Source of the DNA: Budvicia aquatica DSM 5075 = ATCC 35567
GTDB taxonomy: Bacteria; Pseudomonadota; Gammaproteobacteria; Enterobacterales; Enterobacteriaceae
Direction: 5' to 3'
Assembly: GCF_000427805.1 (NCBI RefSeq)
Contig: NZ_ATYS01000010.1
Location: 62,001 to 126,000 of the forward strand
Length of the DNA: 64,000 bases
The position numbers and the translations under genes were made by a program. Below, in pieces: positions 18,070 through 27,294 of this stretch (position 1 is its first letter; each line of letters opens with the position of its first letter). A model generated the notes under the pieces. The model made no database searches. It was given only the letters and a program-made list of their open reading frames with translations, and was not told the origin of the DNA.

Positions 18070-18558
18070 CTACTCATGCACCCGACAGATAAATGCTGGA
18101 GAGACATCATCATAAATAATATAATCAACATCATTAAGTTTATCAATTCTAAACACGGCGCTTTTACTGGTCAAAAATTCAGGCAGCGATTCATCCGGAG
18201 CAGTATCATTATTATATTTATCGGTACTAATTTGCGTTGTATCAATACGATGGCCATTAAGAGTGTAGTTAAAATTAATTATTCTCGTAACCTTATAGGT
18301 TTCATGGGCAGAGGCATCAATAAAACCATAAATATTAAATAGTCCATGCTGGCTATCTTTAAATAACATCGATAGCTTCAGGCTCTTATAGGATTTTTTA
18401 CCGTTGACTTCACTCGAGGATATAACCGCCTTACATTCAAATCCGTTAAGATTAACGGATGATGACCAAACAGAATATATCATAACTATGCCAGCAACAG
18501 TAATTACAACCAAAAATAAGGCTGAAAATAATTTAATGACTCTCATATATAATCTCAT
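18070..18558 (-). CDS. FidL-like membrane protein
   Basis: A 162-residue protein with a single N-terminal membrane helix (about residues 8-30: LFSALFLVVITVAGIVMIY) and a periplasmic domain containing GFECKAVISSSEVNGKKSYKSLKLSMLFK and GLFNIYGFIDASA. Length, one-helix layout and the Cys-containing start of the outer domain fit the FidL-like family (Salmonella FidL, E. coli YqeJ), always found beside a MarT/YqeI-type regulator. It overlaps the preceding regulator gene by 26 bases, so the two are co-translated. By analogy with ToxS-like partners it may modulate the regulator; that is inference. An ATG at 18546 is a possible start. Confidence 0.7.
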   Translation of the reverse strand: MRLYMRVIKLFSALFLVVITVAGIVMIYSVWSSSVNLNGFECKAVISSSEVNGKKSYKSLKLSMLFKDSQHGLFNIYGFIDASAHETYKVTRIINFNYTLNGHRIDTTQISTDKYNNDTAPDESLPEFLTSKSAVFRIDKLNDVDYIIYDDVSPAFICRVHE

Positions 18559-19327
18559 TATTAAGGAAATTCTTACACTCCATATTATTATTAAGAATTT
18601 CAGGACACTGAACCACGAATTTTATCCGCTCCATAACGCTTGGCGTTTTAGCTGAAATGGACTCATAGTAATAAATCGTTGATTTCATTTTACAATCAAT
18701 AACATGACTTTCAGTAAGGCTACTCAAGCCATTGATTACCTTGTTCATATTATAATTATTAGGTATCCCATTCCAAATACCCATCACCTTACAATTTTCA
18801 ATCATCCCCAATGGCATGACTTTATTAAACTGAGTATTTTGCTGTGGATATTTTAAGAATATAAAAACAATAGTTATCAACCAAAACAAAATTATTGATA
18901 TAACAATTTTTAATAAAAATTTAGAGTTTGTTTTTTTATATATAACTTGCTCTTCTTCTAATTCAACCGGAGGTTCGCTTAGTTCAACTCTCTCGCTATC
19001 AAAAATCTCAATAGTTTTAGCGTCGAAACTAAAACCATATCTGGGTATTGTTTTAATAATATCATCAAGACCTAAGCTGCTAAGGGTGCGCCTGATAATT
19101 GATATGTAATTATTGAGGTTATTATTGGATGAGACTAATCCTTTATTTTCCCAAAGTTCATTCATAAAAAAATCACGGGAGAGAGATTTCTGATTATTTT
19201 TGATTAAAAGCTCAAGTAGTAATGAAGCAAATCGGGGTATCGTCACCAGATTTCCCGGTTCCGAAAGCGCCCACAGACTTCCGTCCTCAGGATTAAAGCC
19301 AATCAATTTGTTTATTTGGTAATACAT
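18533..19327 (-). CDS. ToxR/MarT-like transmembrane transcriptional regulator
   Basis: A 264-residue protein. Residues 1-105 form an OmpR-type winged helix (GFNPEDGSLWALSEPG, PRFASLLLELLIKNNQ, MNELWENKGLVSSNNNLNNYISIIRRTL, IKTIPRYGFSF), the ToxR/CadC signature. An acidic linker (EPPVELEEEQ) is followed by one membrane helix (137-158) and a periplasmic domain with several Cys. It binds DNA at the inner membrane without a histidine kinase. The adjacent FidL-like gene and the autotransporter make it the counterpart of Salmonella MarT, which activates misL. The local DNA is AT-rich relative to the flanks, as for acquired virulence-type loci. Confidence 0.82.
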   Translation of the reverse strand: MYYQINKLIGFNPEDGSLWALSEPGNLVTIPRFASLLLELLIKNNQKSLSRDFFMNELWENKGLVSSNNNLNNYISIIRRTLSSLGLDDIIKTIPRYGFSFDAKTIEIFDSERVELSEPPVELEEEQVIYKKTNSKFLLKIVISIILFWLITIVFIFLKYPQQNTQFNKVMPLGMIENCKVMGIWNGIPNNYNMNKVINGLSSLTESHVIDCKMKSTIYYYESISAKTPSVMERIKFVVQCPEILNNNMECKNFLNNEIIYESH

Positions 19328-19997
19328 CTAGAAACACCTTTAAACATATATCAGTCACTGAGGTTAATGAAGTTCTAGTTCAGATGAACCCCTTTCCTCT
19401 GTAGTTTGATCTAATACAGAGAAAGAGTTCAGGCCTTATCTCGAGAGATAGAGAGTCGATAAGGAGCATAAAAAAATCTTCAAACAACTTACCCACAGCT
19501 AACAAGACACACATTAACTCATCTACAAAATCATATAATATCAATGAATTAAAATACTAATTGCATTACAAAAAAGACAATACCCATAATAAAAAAAGGC
19601 TAATTAACGTATTTAAATGCATTGCAAATATAATTGAAATATAACATCAACCACACAATAAAACCATATTAAACAGATGGTAATGTATAAAAAACACTTA
19701 TTACAACCGAAAGATATACTAACAAATTTCAACTAAGACAAAGAAATTTAAAGAGAAAACTATTAAAACACCAATTTCATCTCTACTTTAAATGTCTTAT
19801 CAAAGCACTAACCTATTTTTTCTATTTATTTAGAATATAAAACTATTGTTATGATGTTAGCCGCTTATTGTGCACAAAACCTAGATTATTCGATAACATT
19901 CAATTGAATTGGCGTAGAAAAACTAAAGCCATCATCACATATCAAATACAATAAAAAACATGAAACAGTGCAGCAATATATAAAAGGAATTTAAACC
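19328..19997. other. Long AT-rich gene-free region upstream of the MarT-like gene
   Basis: 670 bases with no supported gene. Near the regulator there are two short dyads (CTCTGTA...TACAGAG about 19396-19424, and CCTTATC...GATAAGG about 19434-19463). The remainder is A/T-rich, typical of horizontally acquired, silenced DNA, and contains the promoter of the regulator gene. Confidence 0.4.
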
Positions 19998-20186
19998 ATG
20001 AAAAAGACACTCAGACAAATTAACACTCCAACATGTAGGTATTGCGGCAGTAACACCGAGGTTCGAAAACATGGAAAGGGAAACTCTCAATTACAGCGCT
20101 ACAGGTGTATGGCCTGCCTAAAAACATTTCAGATGAAATATATCTATTTAGGCCATGAGGTAAAATATTCTAACCTAGCCATATGA
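19998..20186 (+). pseudogene. IS1-type InsA N-terminal remnant
   Basis: A 62-residue ORF with a zinc-ribbon pattern CRYCGSN...VRKHGKG...QRYRCMACLKTFQ. This matches the start of IS1 InsA (C-x2-C, VR-x-GK, QRY-x-C-x2-C-x-KT-x-Q). InsA proteins are about 91 residues and continue into a helix-turn-helix; this one stops soon after the ribbon and no InsB frame follows. GGAATTTAAACC precedes the ATG. It is therefore probably a decayed insertion-sequence end next to the acquired autotransporter locus, not an active element. Confidence 0.65.
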
Positions 20187-20491
20187 TTAATTAAAATAGC
20201 CACTAAAGCTTATTATACGTATACAGTATAATTTAATAACAGCATCTGGCTAAAACTGCCATTAATCCAGTTTAATAAATAATTGCCATCATCCTGCTCA
20301 TTCAAGAGGTCATTGAAGGTGTATATCTATTGGAGGATAAGGCGGCTAAAGTCAAAAAATGGCTAAAAAAGATCGAAGATTGAATCAATGTTATCAGCCT
20401 GTCGAAAATGGTATAGCAGCCGGTGTAACATCATTTCTGACCGGCTGCCAGTTAAACCTGATACCTAAAATGCATTCAATATCACAGCGTA
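20187..20491. other. Intergenic remnant region downstream of ggt
   Basis: No full gene. A plus-strand frame open from 20279 to the TGA at 20383 would encode a helical peptide of about 34 residues (EGVYLLEDKAAKVKKWLKK), but it lacks an ATG and may be the tail of a lost gene. A hairpin follows at 20416-20448. Confidence 0.35.
20416..20448 (-). terminator. Possible terminator of ggt
   Basis: Nine-base stem GCAGCCGGT/ACCGGCTGC with a 15-base loop, 44 bases past the ggt stop. The U-tract is poor. Confidence 0.4.
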
Positions 20492-22228
20492 TTAGTACCC
20501 TGCAGCTAAAGCATCTTTAGTCCGAGGATCCGCGGCACCAAATAAACCTTCCGGAGTAACCACAATACTTTGAGTGCTGCCCATGGTTGGCTTAACGCTT
20601 ACCTTATGGCCTTTTTTCTCCAGAAGTCTAATCGTGTCCGGACTAATTCCCTTTTCAATACGAATTTCTTCCGGCAGCCATTGGTGGTGAATACGCGGAG
20701 CATTAGTGGCTTCCGCGATATTCATATTGAATTCCAGCGTATTTAATACGATTTGTAATACCGTGGTAATTATCCGGCTGCCGCCAGGACTGCCGGTGGC
20801 GAGGAACACCTGACCATCTTTAGTAACGATCGTCGGAGACATGGATGAAAGCGGACGTTTGCCGGCCTGAACCGCATTAGCTTCACCGCCGATAAGACCA
20901 TATACATTAGGTACGCCCGGCTTGGCCGAAAAATCATCCATTTGGTTATTCAGTAAGATGCCGCTGCTGCCCGCCACAATACCGCTACCAAAATTGGTGT
21001 TCAGCGTGTAAGTCACTGCCACAGCATTGCCCTGAGAATCAACAACTGAATAGTGAGTGGTTTGGTCGCTTTCATACGGAGCTAGCTTGCCCGGCCTGAT
21101 CTCTGATGACGGCCTGGCCTTATTCATATCAATCTTGGCGGCTAAGCTTTTAGCGTACTCTTTGCTTGTCAGAGCACCAACAGGCACCGTAACGAAATCG
21201 GGGTCACCAAGATATTCGGAACGATCGGCATAAGCAAACTTCATCGCTTCTGACATAACGTGAATAGCATCGGCGCTATTCTGGCCCATCGACTTCAGGT
21301 CAAAGTTTTCCAGAATATTCAAAATCTGAATAATATGAATACCACCGGAAGAAGGCGCCGGCATGGAATAAACCTCATAACCACGATAAGTACCGGATAC
21401 CGGTTGACGCTCAACCGCTTTATAAGCCGCCAGATCGGCTTTGGTAATCAGGCCGCCATTCTTCTCCATTTCATTGGCTATCTGATCGGCAATCGGACCT
21501 TTATAAAAAGCATCGACACCCTGCTTGGCAATTAAATCAAGGCTTGCCGCTAAATCAGTCTGGATCAGAATTTCACCTTTAGACCACGGCACATCACCGG
21601 ATTTAAAGAAAATTGCCCGGCTGTGATCGTTATTCAGTAATACTTCGCGTCCATATTGCACTAAATCATCGGCAAGGGTCTGATTGACCGGAAAGCCATC
21701 TTTTGCCAGCGCTAAAGCGGGTTGAATCAGATCTGACATTGGCATGGTGCCATACTTTTCTGTCGCCATCGCAAAACCGGCAACGGTTCCCGGTACGCCG
21801 GAAGCTAAATGGCTGGTCAGGGACTTTTTACTGTCTGCGTTACCCTTTTCGTCGAGGAACATATCTCTGGAGGCTTTAGACGGAGCCATTTCCCGAAAAT
21901 CAATCGCCGTGGTTTTACCGTCTTTAGTGCGTAGTAACATAAAGCCACCACCACCGATATTTCCCGCCTGTGGATGCGTCACGGCTAAAACATAGCCTAC
22001 CGCAACCGCAGCATCAACCGCATTTCCTCCACGTTCCAACACATCAACCCCGACTCGGGTAGCAATGCTGTTGACAGAGGCAACCATCCCGTTTTTGGCA
22101 TATACCGGATGGAAAATATCTTCTTCTACACCATATGAGACAACTTGCGCTGCTACCGAACCTTGCCAGAAGAGTAGTAAGGCAACTAACAGATAACGCA
22201 TCCCGCTTTTCTTAAATATCTCAGCCAT
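20492..22228 (-). CDS. ggt: Gamma-glutamyltranspeptidase
   Basis: A 578-residue periplasmic Ntn-hydrolase (E. coli Ggt 580). A signal peptide runs to about residue 27 (LLVALLLFWQGSVAA). The proenzyme self-cleaves before the catalytic Thr of TTHYSVVD (around residue 390) into large and small subunits. Other conserved pieces are NAVDAAVAVGYVLAVTHPQAGNIGGGGFM, SGVPGTVAGF, MPAPSSGGIHI, LNNQMDDF, GKRPLSSMSPTI and the oxyanion GSPGGSRI. It transfers or hydrolyses the gamma-glutamyl group of glutathione in the periplasm. It appears to be a single gene. The start at 22228 gives a longer n-region; a Met nine codons in is possible. Confidence 0.96.
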   Translation of the reverse strand: MAEIFKKSGMRYLLVALLLFWQGSVAAQVVSYGVEEDIFHPVYAKNGMVASVNSIATRVGVDVLERGGNAVDAAVAVGYVLAVTHPQAGNIGGGGFMLLRTKDGKTTAIDFREMAPSKASRDMFLDEKGNADSKKSLTSHLASGVPGTVAGFAMATEKYGTMPMSDLIQPALALAKDGFPVNQTLADDLVQYGREVLLNNDHSRAIFFKSGDVPWSKGEILIQTDLAASLDLIAKQGVDAFYKGPIADQIANEMEKNGGLITKADLAAYKAVERQPVSGTYRGYEVYSMPAPSSGGIHIIQILNILENFDLKSMGQNSADAIHVMSEAMKFAYADRSEYLGDPDFVTVPVGALTSKEYAKSLAAKIDMNKARPSSEIRPGKLAPYESDQTTHYSVVDSQGNAVAVTYTLNTNFGSGIVAGSSGILLNNQMDDFSAKPGVPNVYGLIGGEANAVQAGKRPLSSMSPTIVTKDGQVFLATGSPGGSRIITTVLQIVLNTLEFNMNIAEATNAPRIHHQWLPEEIRIEKGISPDTIRLLEKKGHKVSVKPTMGSTQSIVVTPEGLFGAADPRTKDALAAGY

Positions 22229-22508
22229 CGCTTTTTCCGCCTGTAAGTAGTTTCACCATAAATGTAACAACTATTTTACATTAGGGGATTATTTGTACTT
22301 TGACCAGCGAGGATATGGCTTTAAACCGGTGTGGCGTCACATTTTAAAATAAAATCAGAACTGAATAATTATCGACGGGATTAAATCAAAATGCCTCAGC
22401 ATCGGCTCTATTCCGACCACAAAGTAATAGCCGGAATAGCACGTTGAATATAATTAATAATGGAAATTCATCAGCTAGCAAGAAATTAAACTCAAATAAC
22501 ACAACCGA
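22229..22508. other. Intergenic region upstream of ggt
   Basis: 280 bases with no gene seen; expected to carry the ggt promoter on the minus strand. Confidence 0.4.
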
Positions 22509-22904
22509 CTAAGGACGTTCCTCAAACTGAGGATTGTCATCACATAGATCGAACCACTCGGCCTTCGAACCGGTAAAGATATGCGTTTTATGCGCTGGGT
22601 TAATTGGCGTATCCAGCGTGCCAACCCTTAAGCGAATAAATTCAGGCTGACCGTCTCTGGCACTGTATATTGGCGAGCCGCAATCACTACAGAAAAAGCG
22701 CTGGGCGCTCTCAGAAGAATAGAAGCTCTTAAGCTTATCTTTACCAGTAAGTAAAGTGAAACGCTCAGTTTTAACCGGGGTTGCGGTATTAAATGCCGAC
22801 CCCGTAGCTTTACGACACTTGGAGCAGTGGCAAAAAAATATTTCTTCAATCTGATCGTCGATCTGATAGCTCACGCCACCGCATAAACAGCTGCCTTTTA
22901 ACAT
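22509..22904 (-). CDS. GFA-family zinc protein
   Basis: A 131-residue protein with the Cys pattern of the GFA (glutathione-dependent formaldehyde-activating enzyme-like) fold: CLCGGVSY near the N-terminus, CHCSKCRKATGSAFNT, then FCSDCGSPIYSA. These bind two zinc ions. Most members are uncharacterised and the formaldehyde link is doubtful. ATG is preceded by GGGGTAACT. It lies 54 bases from a hydrolase gene on the same strand, so the two may be co-transcribed. Confidence 0.85.
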   Translation of the reverse strand: MLKGSCLCGGVSYQIDDQIEEIFFCHCSKCRKATGSAFNTATPVKTERFTLLTGKDKLKSFYSSESAQRFFCSDCGSPIYSARDGQPEFIRLRVGTLDTPINPAHKTHIFTGSKAEWFDLCDDNPQFEERP

Positions 22905-22958
22905 AGTTACCCCTGCATCTATATAAATTATCTGCCAGCTAAAATGATTAGCGCTACA

Positions 22959-23693
22959 TCATTTTGAGCATACTTGATTAATAAAAGCCTGAATCTGATG
23001 GAGAGTCAATGAATCGGGTTGCAGCATCGCGGTAACATGATCGCCATTACCGGATAAAAATGGAAATTCATTTTCCTTTGCCCACGCTTCAATCGAAGAA
23101 TAACCAGGGTCATCTTTCCCCGCCCAGAATGCAACCGGAACGCAGGACTGTTTAATTACCGTATCCATAGGCTGATGCTGGCTGAGTGAATGAAAAAAAG
23201 CACTGAGCCCGGCTTCTGCATCCGGGGTTACCCAAGATGCTAATTCAGGTGCTGTTTTTCGCGCATATGACATAAAGAAGTCAAACTTAAGCGGTCCGTC
23301 TGGCCCTTGCGGCAATCCATTAACAATATCCCAGCCCCCAATCAGCGCGGAGGAAAGGAGATCCGGATAATATTGAAGTAAACCCGCTGTCAGCCATGCT
23401 CCTGATGAATATCCAATAACCTGGGCTTTTTCATAACCTATCGTATCAATAAGCTTAATCACACCGGATGCCTGCACTCTGAGAGAATAAGCGTCAGAAT
23501 CAGCAGTTTTATCGCTTAAACCGTGCCCGGGTAAATCAGGATAAGCCACACAATAATCTTTACTGAGCGCTTGTACCAGCCCGCTTTGTCGCCAACTCTG
23601 GCCGTTCATTAACAGGCCGTGTAACAATACGACTAACGGGCCCGAACCTTCTGTCTGGTAGTACCAACGAAAATTATCGGATGAATAGGGCAA
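22959..23693 (-). CDS. Alpha/beta-fold hydrolase
   Basis: A 244-residue protein with the oxyanion motif VVLLHGLLMNGQSW, the nucleophile elbow GYSSGAW (Ser), an Asp in WAGKDDPG and a terminal His in GDHVTAM, so the triad is complete. There is no signal peptide. Fold members include esterases, haloperoxidases and C-C hydrolases; the substrate cannot be deduced. It lies between a GFA protein and an FAD-dependent enzyme, all on the minus strand with short gaps. Confidence 0.85.
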   Translation of the reverse strand: MPYSSDNFRWYYQTEGSGPLVVLLHGLLMNGQSWRQSGLVQALSKDYCVAYPDLPGHGLSDKTADSDAYSLRVQASGVIKLIDTIGYEKAQVIGYSSGAWLTAGLLQYYPDLLSSALIGGWDIVNGLPQGPDGPLKFDFFMSYARKTAPELASWVTPDAEAGLSAFFHSLSQHQPMDTVIKQSCVPVAFWAGKDDPGYSSIEAWAKENEFPFLSGNGDHVTAMLQPDSLTLHQIQAFINQVCSK

Positions 23694-23758
23694 AATAGGC
23701 TCCTTTATCTAGCGACATTTATCATACCGGACCTGAGTTCGGTGAATAAATAACGATG

Positions 23759-25084
23759 TTAGCCTAAATCACAAAGGCGTTTTGCGATATGCAACCCGCA
23801 GGCGGCCGCCTGAGAAAGGCTATGAGTAGTTCCGGAACAGTCACCGGCCAAATACAGACCATCGGTTGTAGTTTCAAAAAATTCAGAGGTGGATTTTTCC
23901 GGCGCATAAAACTTACCGTCGAGACCATATAGTAGAGTATCCGCCGAGACCGGCTGTTGCAATAATTGCTCTAAACGTAGAAAGAACTCGCGGGCAGCGG
24001 TTAAATAAATCTGCGGCACTTCATCAGGCAGATAGCCTGTATCAGCCACCAGCGAGGGCTTGATACTATTAGCCGCAAGGCTTTGTGCAGAGGTAATTAC
24101 GCCCCGGCTCAGGTCACCCAAGCGCTGAACAACAATACGCTCCCCACCGCGGTTAATGTGTTTGATTACCCCTTCAGTATGGGCTTTAGCCTCCGCCTGA
24201 TTCAAGAAATACTGAGGAACGAACAGCGTAAAATTCAGATTTTCAGACTGGCTGGTCGATTCATTGCAGTTCTGCCCGTCGGGCATCACCATCCCTTTTT
24301 CATACTTACGAATTATTCGTCCTGTCGGATTCATACAGTAAGTGGTCGCGGTGTAGTCAACGGTTTTTAGCTGTAGCTTAGTTTCAAAGGTTTGTTGCAA
24401 CAGCGGCTGCCATTGGCGGTAGGGCATTTCAATCCGCAGGCCGAGATCTACCCGGGTTTGCCCGTGGCCGATGTCAAACTGTTGCATTTGTCGCTGTAGC
24501 CAATCAGAGGCGCCATTACCGGTAGCGATAACCACATTTTCAGCGTCAATTAACTGACCATCGGACAGGTGAAGCTGAAAGTCATCGCCTTGCTTAGCCA
24601 GTGACTGGACCTCGGTATTAAAGGCAAAGTTGACCTTATCATCAAGGTAATGGCGAATTTGCTGCAGTACTTGCTGTGATGTCACCGTTCCTAAGTGACG
24701 CACCGTAGTGGTTAGCATTTTAAGACCGGCATTGCGGCATTTGACCATCAGCGACGGGTCTGCGGTGGTATAGAACGTAGCATCCTGTGCGCCGAACTGG
24801 CACAGGATCCGATCGACCTGCTCCATCAACCGCATGGCCGTATTCTCGCCGACTTTATGGCTTAATCCGCCGCCAAAATCGTTGGTATAGTTATATTTGC
24901 CCTCCGACATCCCCAGCCCGCCAAAGCCTTCATACTGAATATGAGGGTTATCGGCTAGCAGTCGCTGACGATCGGCGAAGTCATGGCCTTTATCAATAAG
25001 AATGACCCGCTTACCGGCTTTTGCGAGTGAATAAGCGGTAAAAACCCCGCTAACGCCAGCGCCGATAATGGCAACGTCAAACAT
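23759..25084 (-). CDS. FAD-dependent dehydrogenase/oxidoreductase
   Basis: A 441-residue flavoprotein. FAD-binding is shown by DVAIIGAGVSGVFTAYSLAKAGKRVILIDKG at the start (GxGxxG, then an acidic residue), VIATGNGASDW mid-protein and GLYLAGDCSGTTHSLSQAAACG near the C-terminus. It resembles the uncharacterised FAD-dependent dehydrogenases of COG2509. It starts 7 bases after the rlmF stop on the same strand, so it is likely to be in the same transcript. Physiological substrate is unknown. Confidence 0.8.
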   Translation of the reverse strand: MFDVAIIGAGVSGVFTAYSLAKAGKRVILIDKGHDFADRQRLLADNPHIQYEGFGGLGMSEGKYNYTNDFGGGLSHKVGENTAMRLMEQVDRILCQFGAQDATFYTTADPSLMVKCRNAGLKMLTTTVRHLGTVTSQQVLQQIRHYLDDKVNFAFNTEVQSLAKQGDDFQLHLSDGQLIDAENVVIATGNGASDWLQRQMQQFDIGHGQTRVDLGLRIEMPYRQWQPLLQQTFETKLQLKTVDYTATTYCMNPTGRIIRKYEKGMVMPDGQNCNESTSQSENLNFTLFVPQYFLNQAEAKAHTEGVIKHINRGGERIVVQRLGDLSRGVITSAQSLAANSIKPSLVADTGYLPDEVPQIYLTAAREFFLRLEQLLQQPVSADTLLYGLDGKFYAPEKSTSEFFETTTDGLYLAGDCSGTTHSLSQAAACGLHIAKRLCDLG

Positions 25085-25091
25085 CGCCGAC

Positions 25092-26066
25092 TTACGCTTT
25101 TATCCAGCGGGAACGCATCCACTCTTCCTGCTGTTGTCGGTCAAGGAAGGTCCAGGCCACAACCCGACTGGCCTTTTGGCCCTGAGCCATATTAATAATT
25201 TTGATCTCCGTGGCACCGGCATAGCGTAAGGCATGTGACAACACCGGCAAGGTGGTTTTCTTCGACACCAGCGTGGTAAACCAGAAACACTGTTGACCAA
25301 AAGCCACGCTCTCTTCGGCCATTTGGCGTACGAAGCGTTCTTCTCCGCCGTCACACCATAGCTCTGTCGTTTTGCCGCCAAAATTCAATACCGGTTTAGC
25401 GCCATCTTCCAGCTTGCCGAGATTACGCAGTTTTTTCATTCCTACGGCGTCGGCTTCTTCTTGGGAAGCATGGAACGGCGGATTGCACAGCGTCAGGTCA
25501 AAACGGTCTGTCGGCTTGATGATGCCTTTAAAGATATTCTCTGCAGATTTTTGCAGACGAATATCAATGGCCTTAGTCAGATTGCGATTGGCTTCTGCAA
25601 TCAGCTTAGCGCTGCTCACCGATACCGGGTCAATGTCCGTTCCGACAAATTTCCACCCATAGCTGATATGACCAATAATCGGATAGATGCAGTTAGCACC
25701 AACGCCAATATCCAGTACGTGAACTGAATTCCCTTGAGGGATTCGATCGCCATTACAGGCACTGAGCAGATCGGCCAAATAGTGGATATAGTCGGCCCGC
25801 CCGGGGATTGGGGGGCAGAGAAAATCTTTAGGAATATCCCAGTTCTGAATATGATAAAAATGCTTTAGCAGCGCTTTATTCAGCATTTTTACCGCTTCAG
25901 GATCGGAAAAATTAACTGAAAGGTCATCATACTTATTCAGTGATACAAAAGGGGCAAGTTCCGGACAGCTCTCAATCAGCTGAGGAAAGTCGTAACGACT
26001 GCGATGCAGGTTTCGTGCATGTAATTCCGACTTTTCATTCGGAAATGATTTCTTTGGTTGCGCCAT
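25092..26066 (-). CDS. rlmF: 23S rRNA (adenine-1618 N6)-methyltransferase
   Basis: Starting at the ATG of MAQPKKSFPNEK (26066) gives 324 residues; a TTG at 26084 would add six. It aligns with E. coli RlmF/YbiN: LHARNLHRSRYDF, NWDIPKDFLCPPIPGRADYIHYLADLL, the SAM motif VLDIGVGANCIYPIIG, the adenine-methylase motif LCNPPFH, then NFGGKTTELWCDGGEERF and MAQGQKASRVVAWTF. It methylates A1618 of 23S rRNA during 50S assembly, using SAM. An FAD enzyme gene follows closely. Confidence 0.95.
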   Translation of the reverse strand: MAQPKKSFPNEKSELHARNLHRSRYDFPQLIESCPELAPFVSLNKYDDLSVNFSDPEAVKMLNKALLKHFYHIQNWDIPKDFLCPPIPGRADYIHYLADLLSACNGDRIPQGNSVHVLDIGVGANCIYPIIGHISYGWKFVGTDIDPVSVSSAKLIAEANRNLTKAIDIRLQKSAENIFKGIIKPTDRFDLTLCNPPFHASQEEADAVGMKKLRNLGKLEDGAKPVLNFGGKTTELWCDGGEERFVRQMAEESVAFGQQCFWFTTLVSKKTTLPVLSHALRYAGATEIKIINMAQGQKASRVVAWTFLDRQQQEEWMRSRWIKA

Positions 26067-26106
26067 TTTTATGCCAATAATCAACTGAAGACGGGAATAG
26101 TCCGGT

Positions 26107-26128
26107 TATGCAGGGTCTTCCCCTGCAT
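26107..26128 (-). terminator. Possible terminator of the DMT transporter gene
   Basis: Eight-base stem ATGCAGGG/CCCTGCAT with a short loop, between the transporter stop and rlmF. No T run follows on the minus strand. Confidence 0.4.
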
Positions 26129-26177
26129 GAGAACTGACATTGTACGTTAATTAGATTCAGGCTGGCGACCAAATCCT

Positions 26178-27107
26178 TTAATCGGGCTTTCTCACCCAGT
26201 TAACCAGGCATATTCCGGCGCTGACCAGTATTAATGCCACCCCGTACTTCCACTCAAAAACATCTTCATTCAACATAACGGCCGATAGCGCGGTGCCAGA
26301 AACCGGAATCATAAAGTTAAACGGGACGACCATACCAACCCGATTATATTTAAGCAGCGTGCTCCACAAAGAAAAAGCCATCGAAGACAACAGCACTAAA
26401 TACGCCAGTAACAATGTCGACATTAAATTGAAATCAGTCAGTCGGCCGCCAAAAGCGTAACCGGCAACGGTCAGAACAATACCGCCAATGGCTAACTGAT
26501 AGCCGGTCATAATCCCCGGTTCAACGGTTTGAGAAATGCGCTTACCGTAAATGGTAGAGGCTGACAGGACAAAAGCAGCCAGCATCACCATACCTTCGCC
26601 TTTCAGGCTAAACTGGAAATTCATCAGCCCGTCATTGAAGTTAACCGCCATAACGCCGGCAAAGCCTAGCAGGCATCCCAGCGTTTTATTCATGGTGATT
26701 CGGTCATTTTTATAAATGAAATGGGCCATAATCACGCTAAAGAAGGTCCCGGTAGCATTAATAATTGAGCCATTGGCACCGGAAACATAGGCCAGTCCGA
26801 TATAGAAAAACACATACTGCACTGAAGTCTGTACTAACCCCAGTAGAGTAATCTGTCCAAACTGACGGCGGCTTAAACGAGCGAGAGGTTTGCCACTCAG
26901 CCCGCCTATCACCAGCAACAGTAAACCTGCCAGCGTAAAGCGATAGCCGGCAAATAAAATTTGGGTCGGAATATCGTCAGCAGCAATATTAAACAGCAGG
27001 TAGCCGGTTTTAATACTGGGGTAGGCACTTCCCCACAGCAGGCAGCAAAAGGCCGCGGTTACATAAACGACTTTTTTATTGGTAAAAAAAACGCTCTTAT
27101 CTTGCAA
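26178..27107 (-). CDS. EamA/DMT family transporter
   Basis: A 309-residue, ten-helix membrane protein of the drug/metabolite transporter superfamily, built from two EamA repeats. The first repeat begins FCCLLWGSAYPSIKTGYLL and the second GEGMVMLAAFVLSASTIYGKRISQ. Basic C-terminus VNWVRKPD lies on the cytosolic side. DMT members of this type export amino acids, purines or related metabolites; substrate unknown. It stands alone on the minus strand. Confidence 0.85.
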   Translation of the reverse strand: MQDKSVFFTNKKVVYVTAAFCCLLWGSAYPSIKTGYLLFNIAADDIPTQILFAGYRFTLAGLLLLVIGGLSGKPLARLSRRQFGQITLLGLVQTSVQYVFFYIGLAYVSGANGSIINATGTFFSVIMAHFIYKNDRITMNKTLGCLLGFAGVMAVNFNDGLMNFQFSLKGEGMVMLAAFVLSASTIYGKRISQTVEPGIMTGYQLAIGGIVLTVAGYAFGGRLTDFNLMSTLLLAYLVLLSSMAFSLWSTLLKYNRVGMVVPFNFMIPVSGTALSAVMLNEDVFEWKYGVALILVSAGICLVNWVRKPD

Positions 27108-27294
27108 CTTAACTCCTTGTATCCCAAAAATATAAGGAAACCAGTGGGATGTTTAACTCGGCTATGCTGGACGAAATGAAACACCATTTCAAGTATTAGA
27201 TTTCAGATAAAAAAAACCGCGCTCAGCCCGTACCAATTAAGCCACAGCAATAGAGTTTTCTAGCGAGTTTGAAAGGAAAAATTCAACGGCTGGG

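Noticed and set aside
20279-20383. Small helical frame IIAIILLIQEVIEGVYLLED...
   Set aside because: No ATG/GTG start with a ribosome site; likely a remnant or chance.
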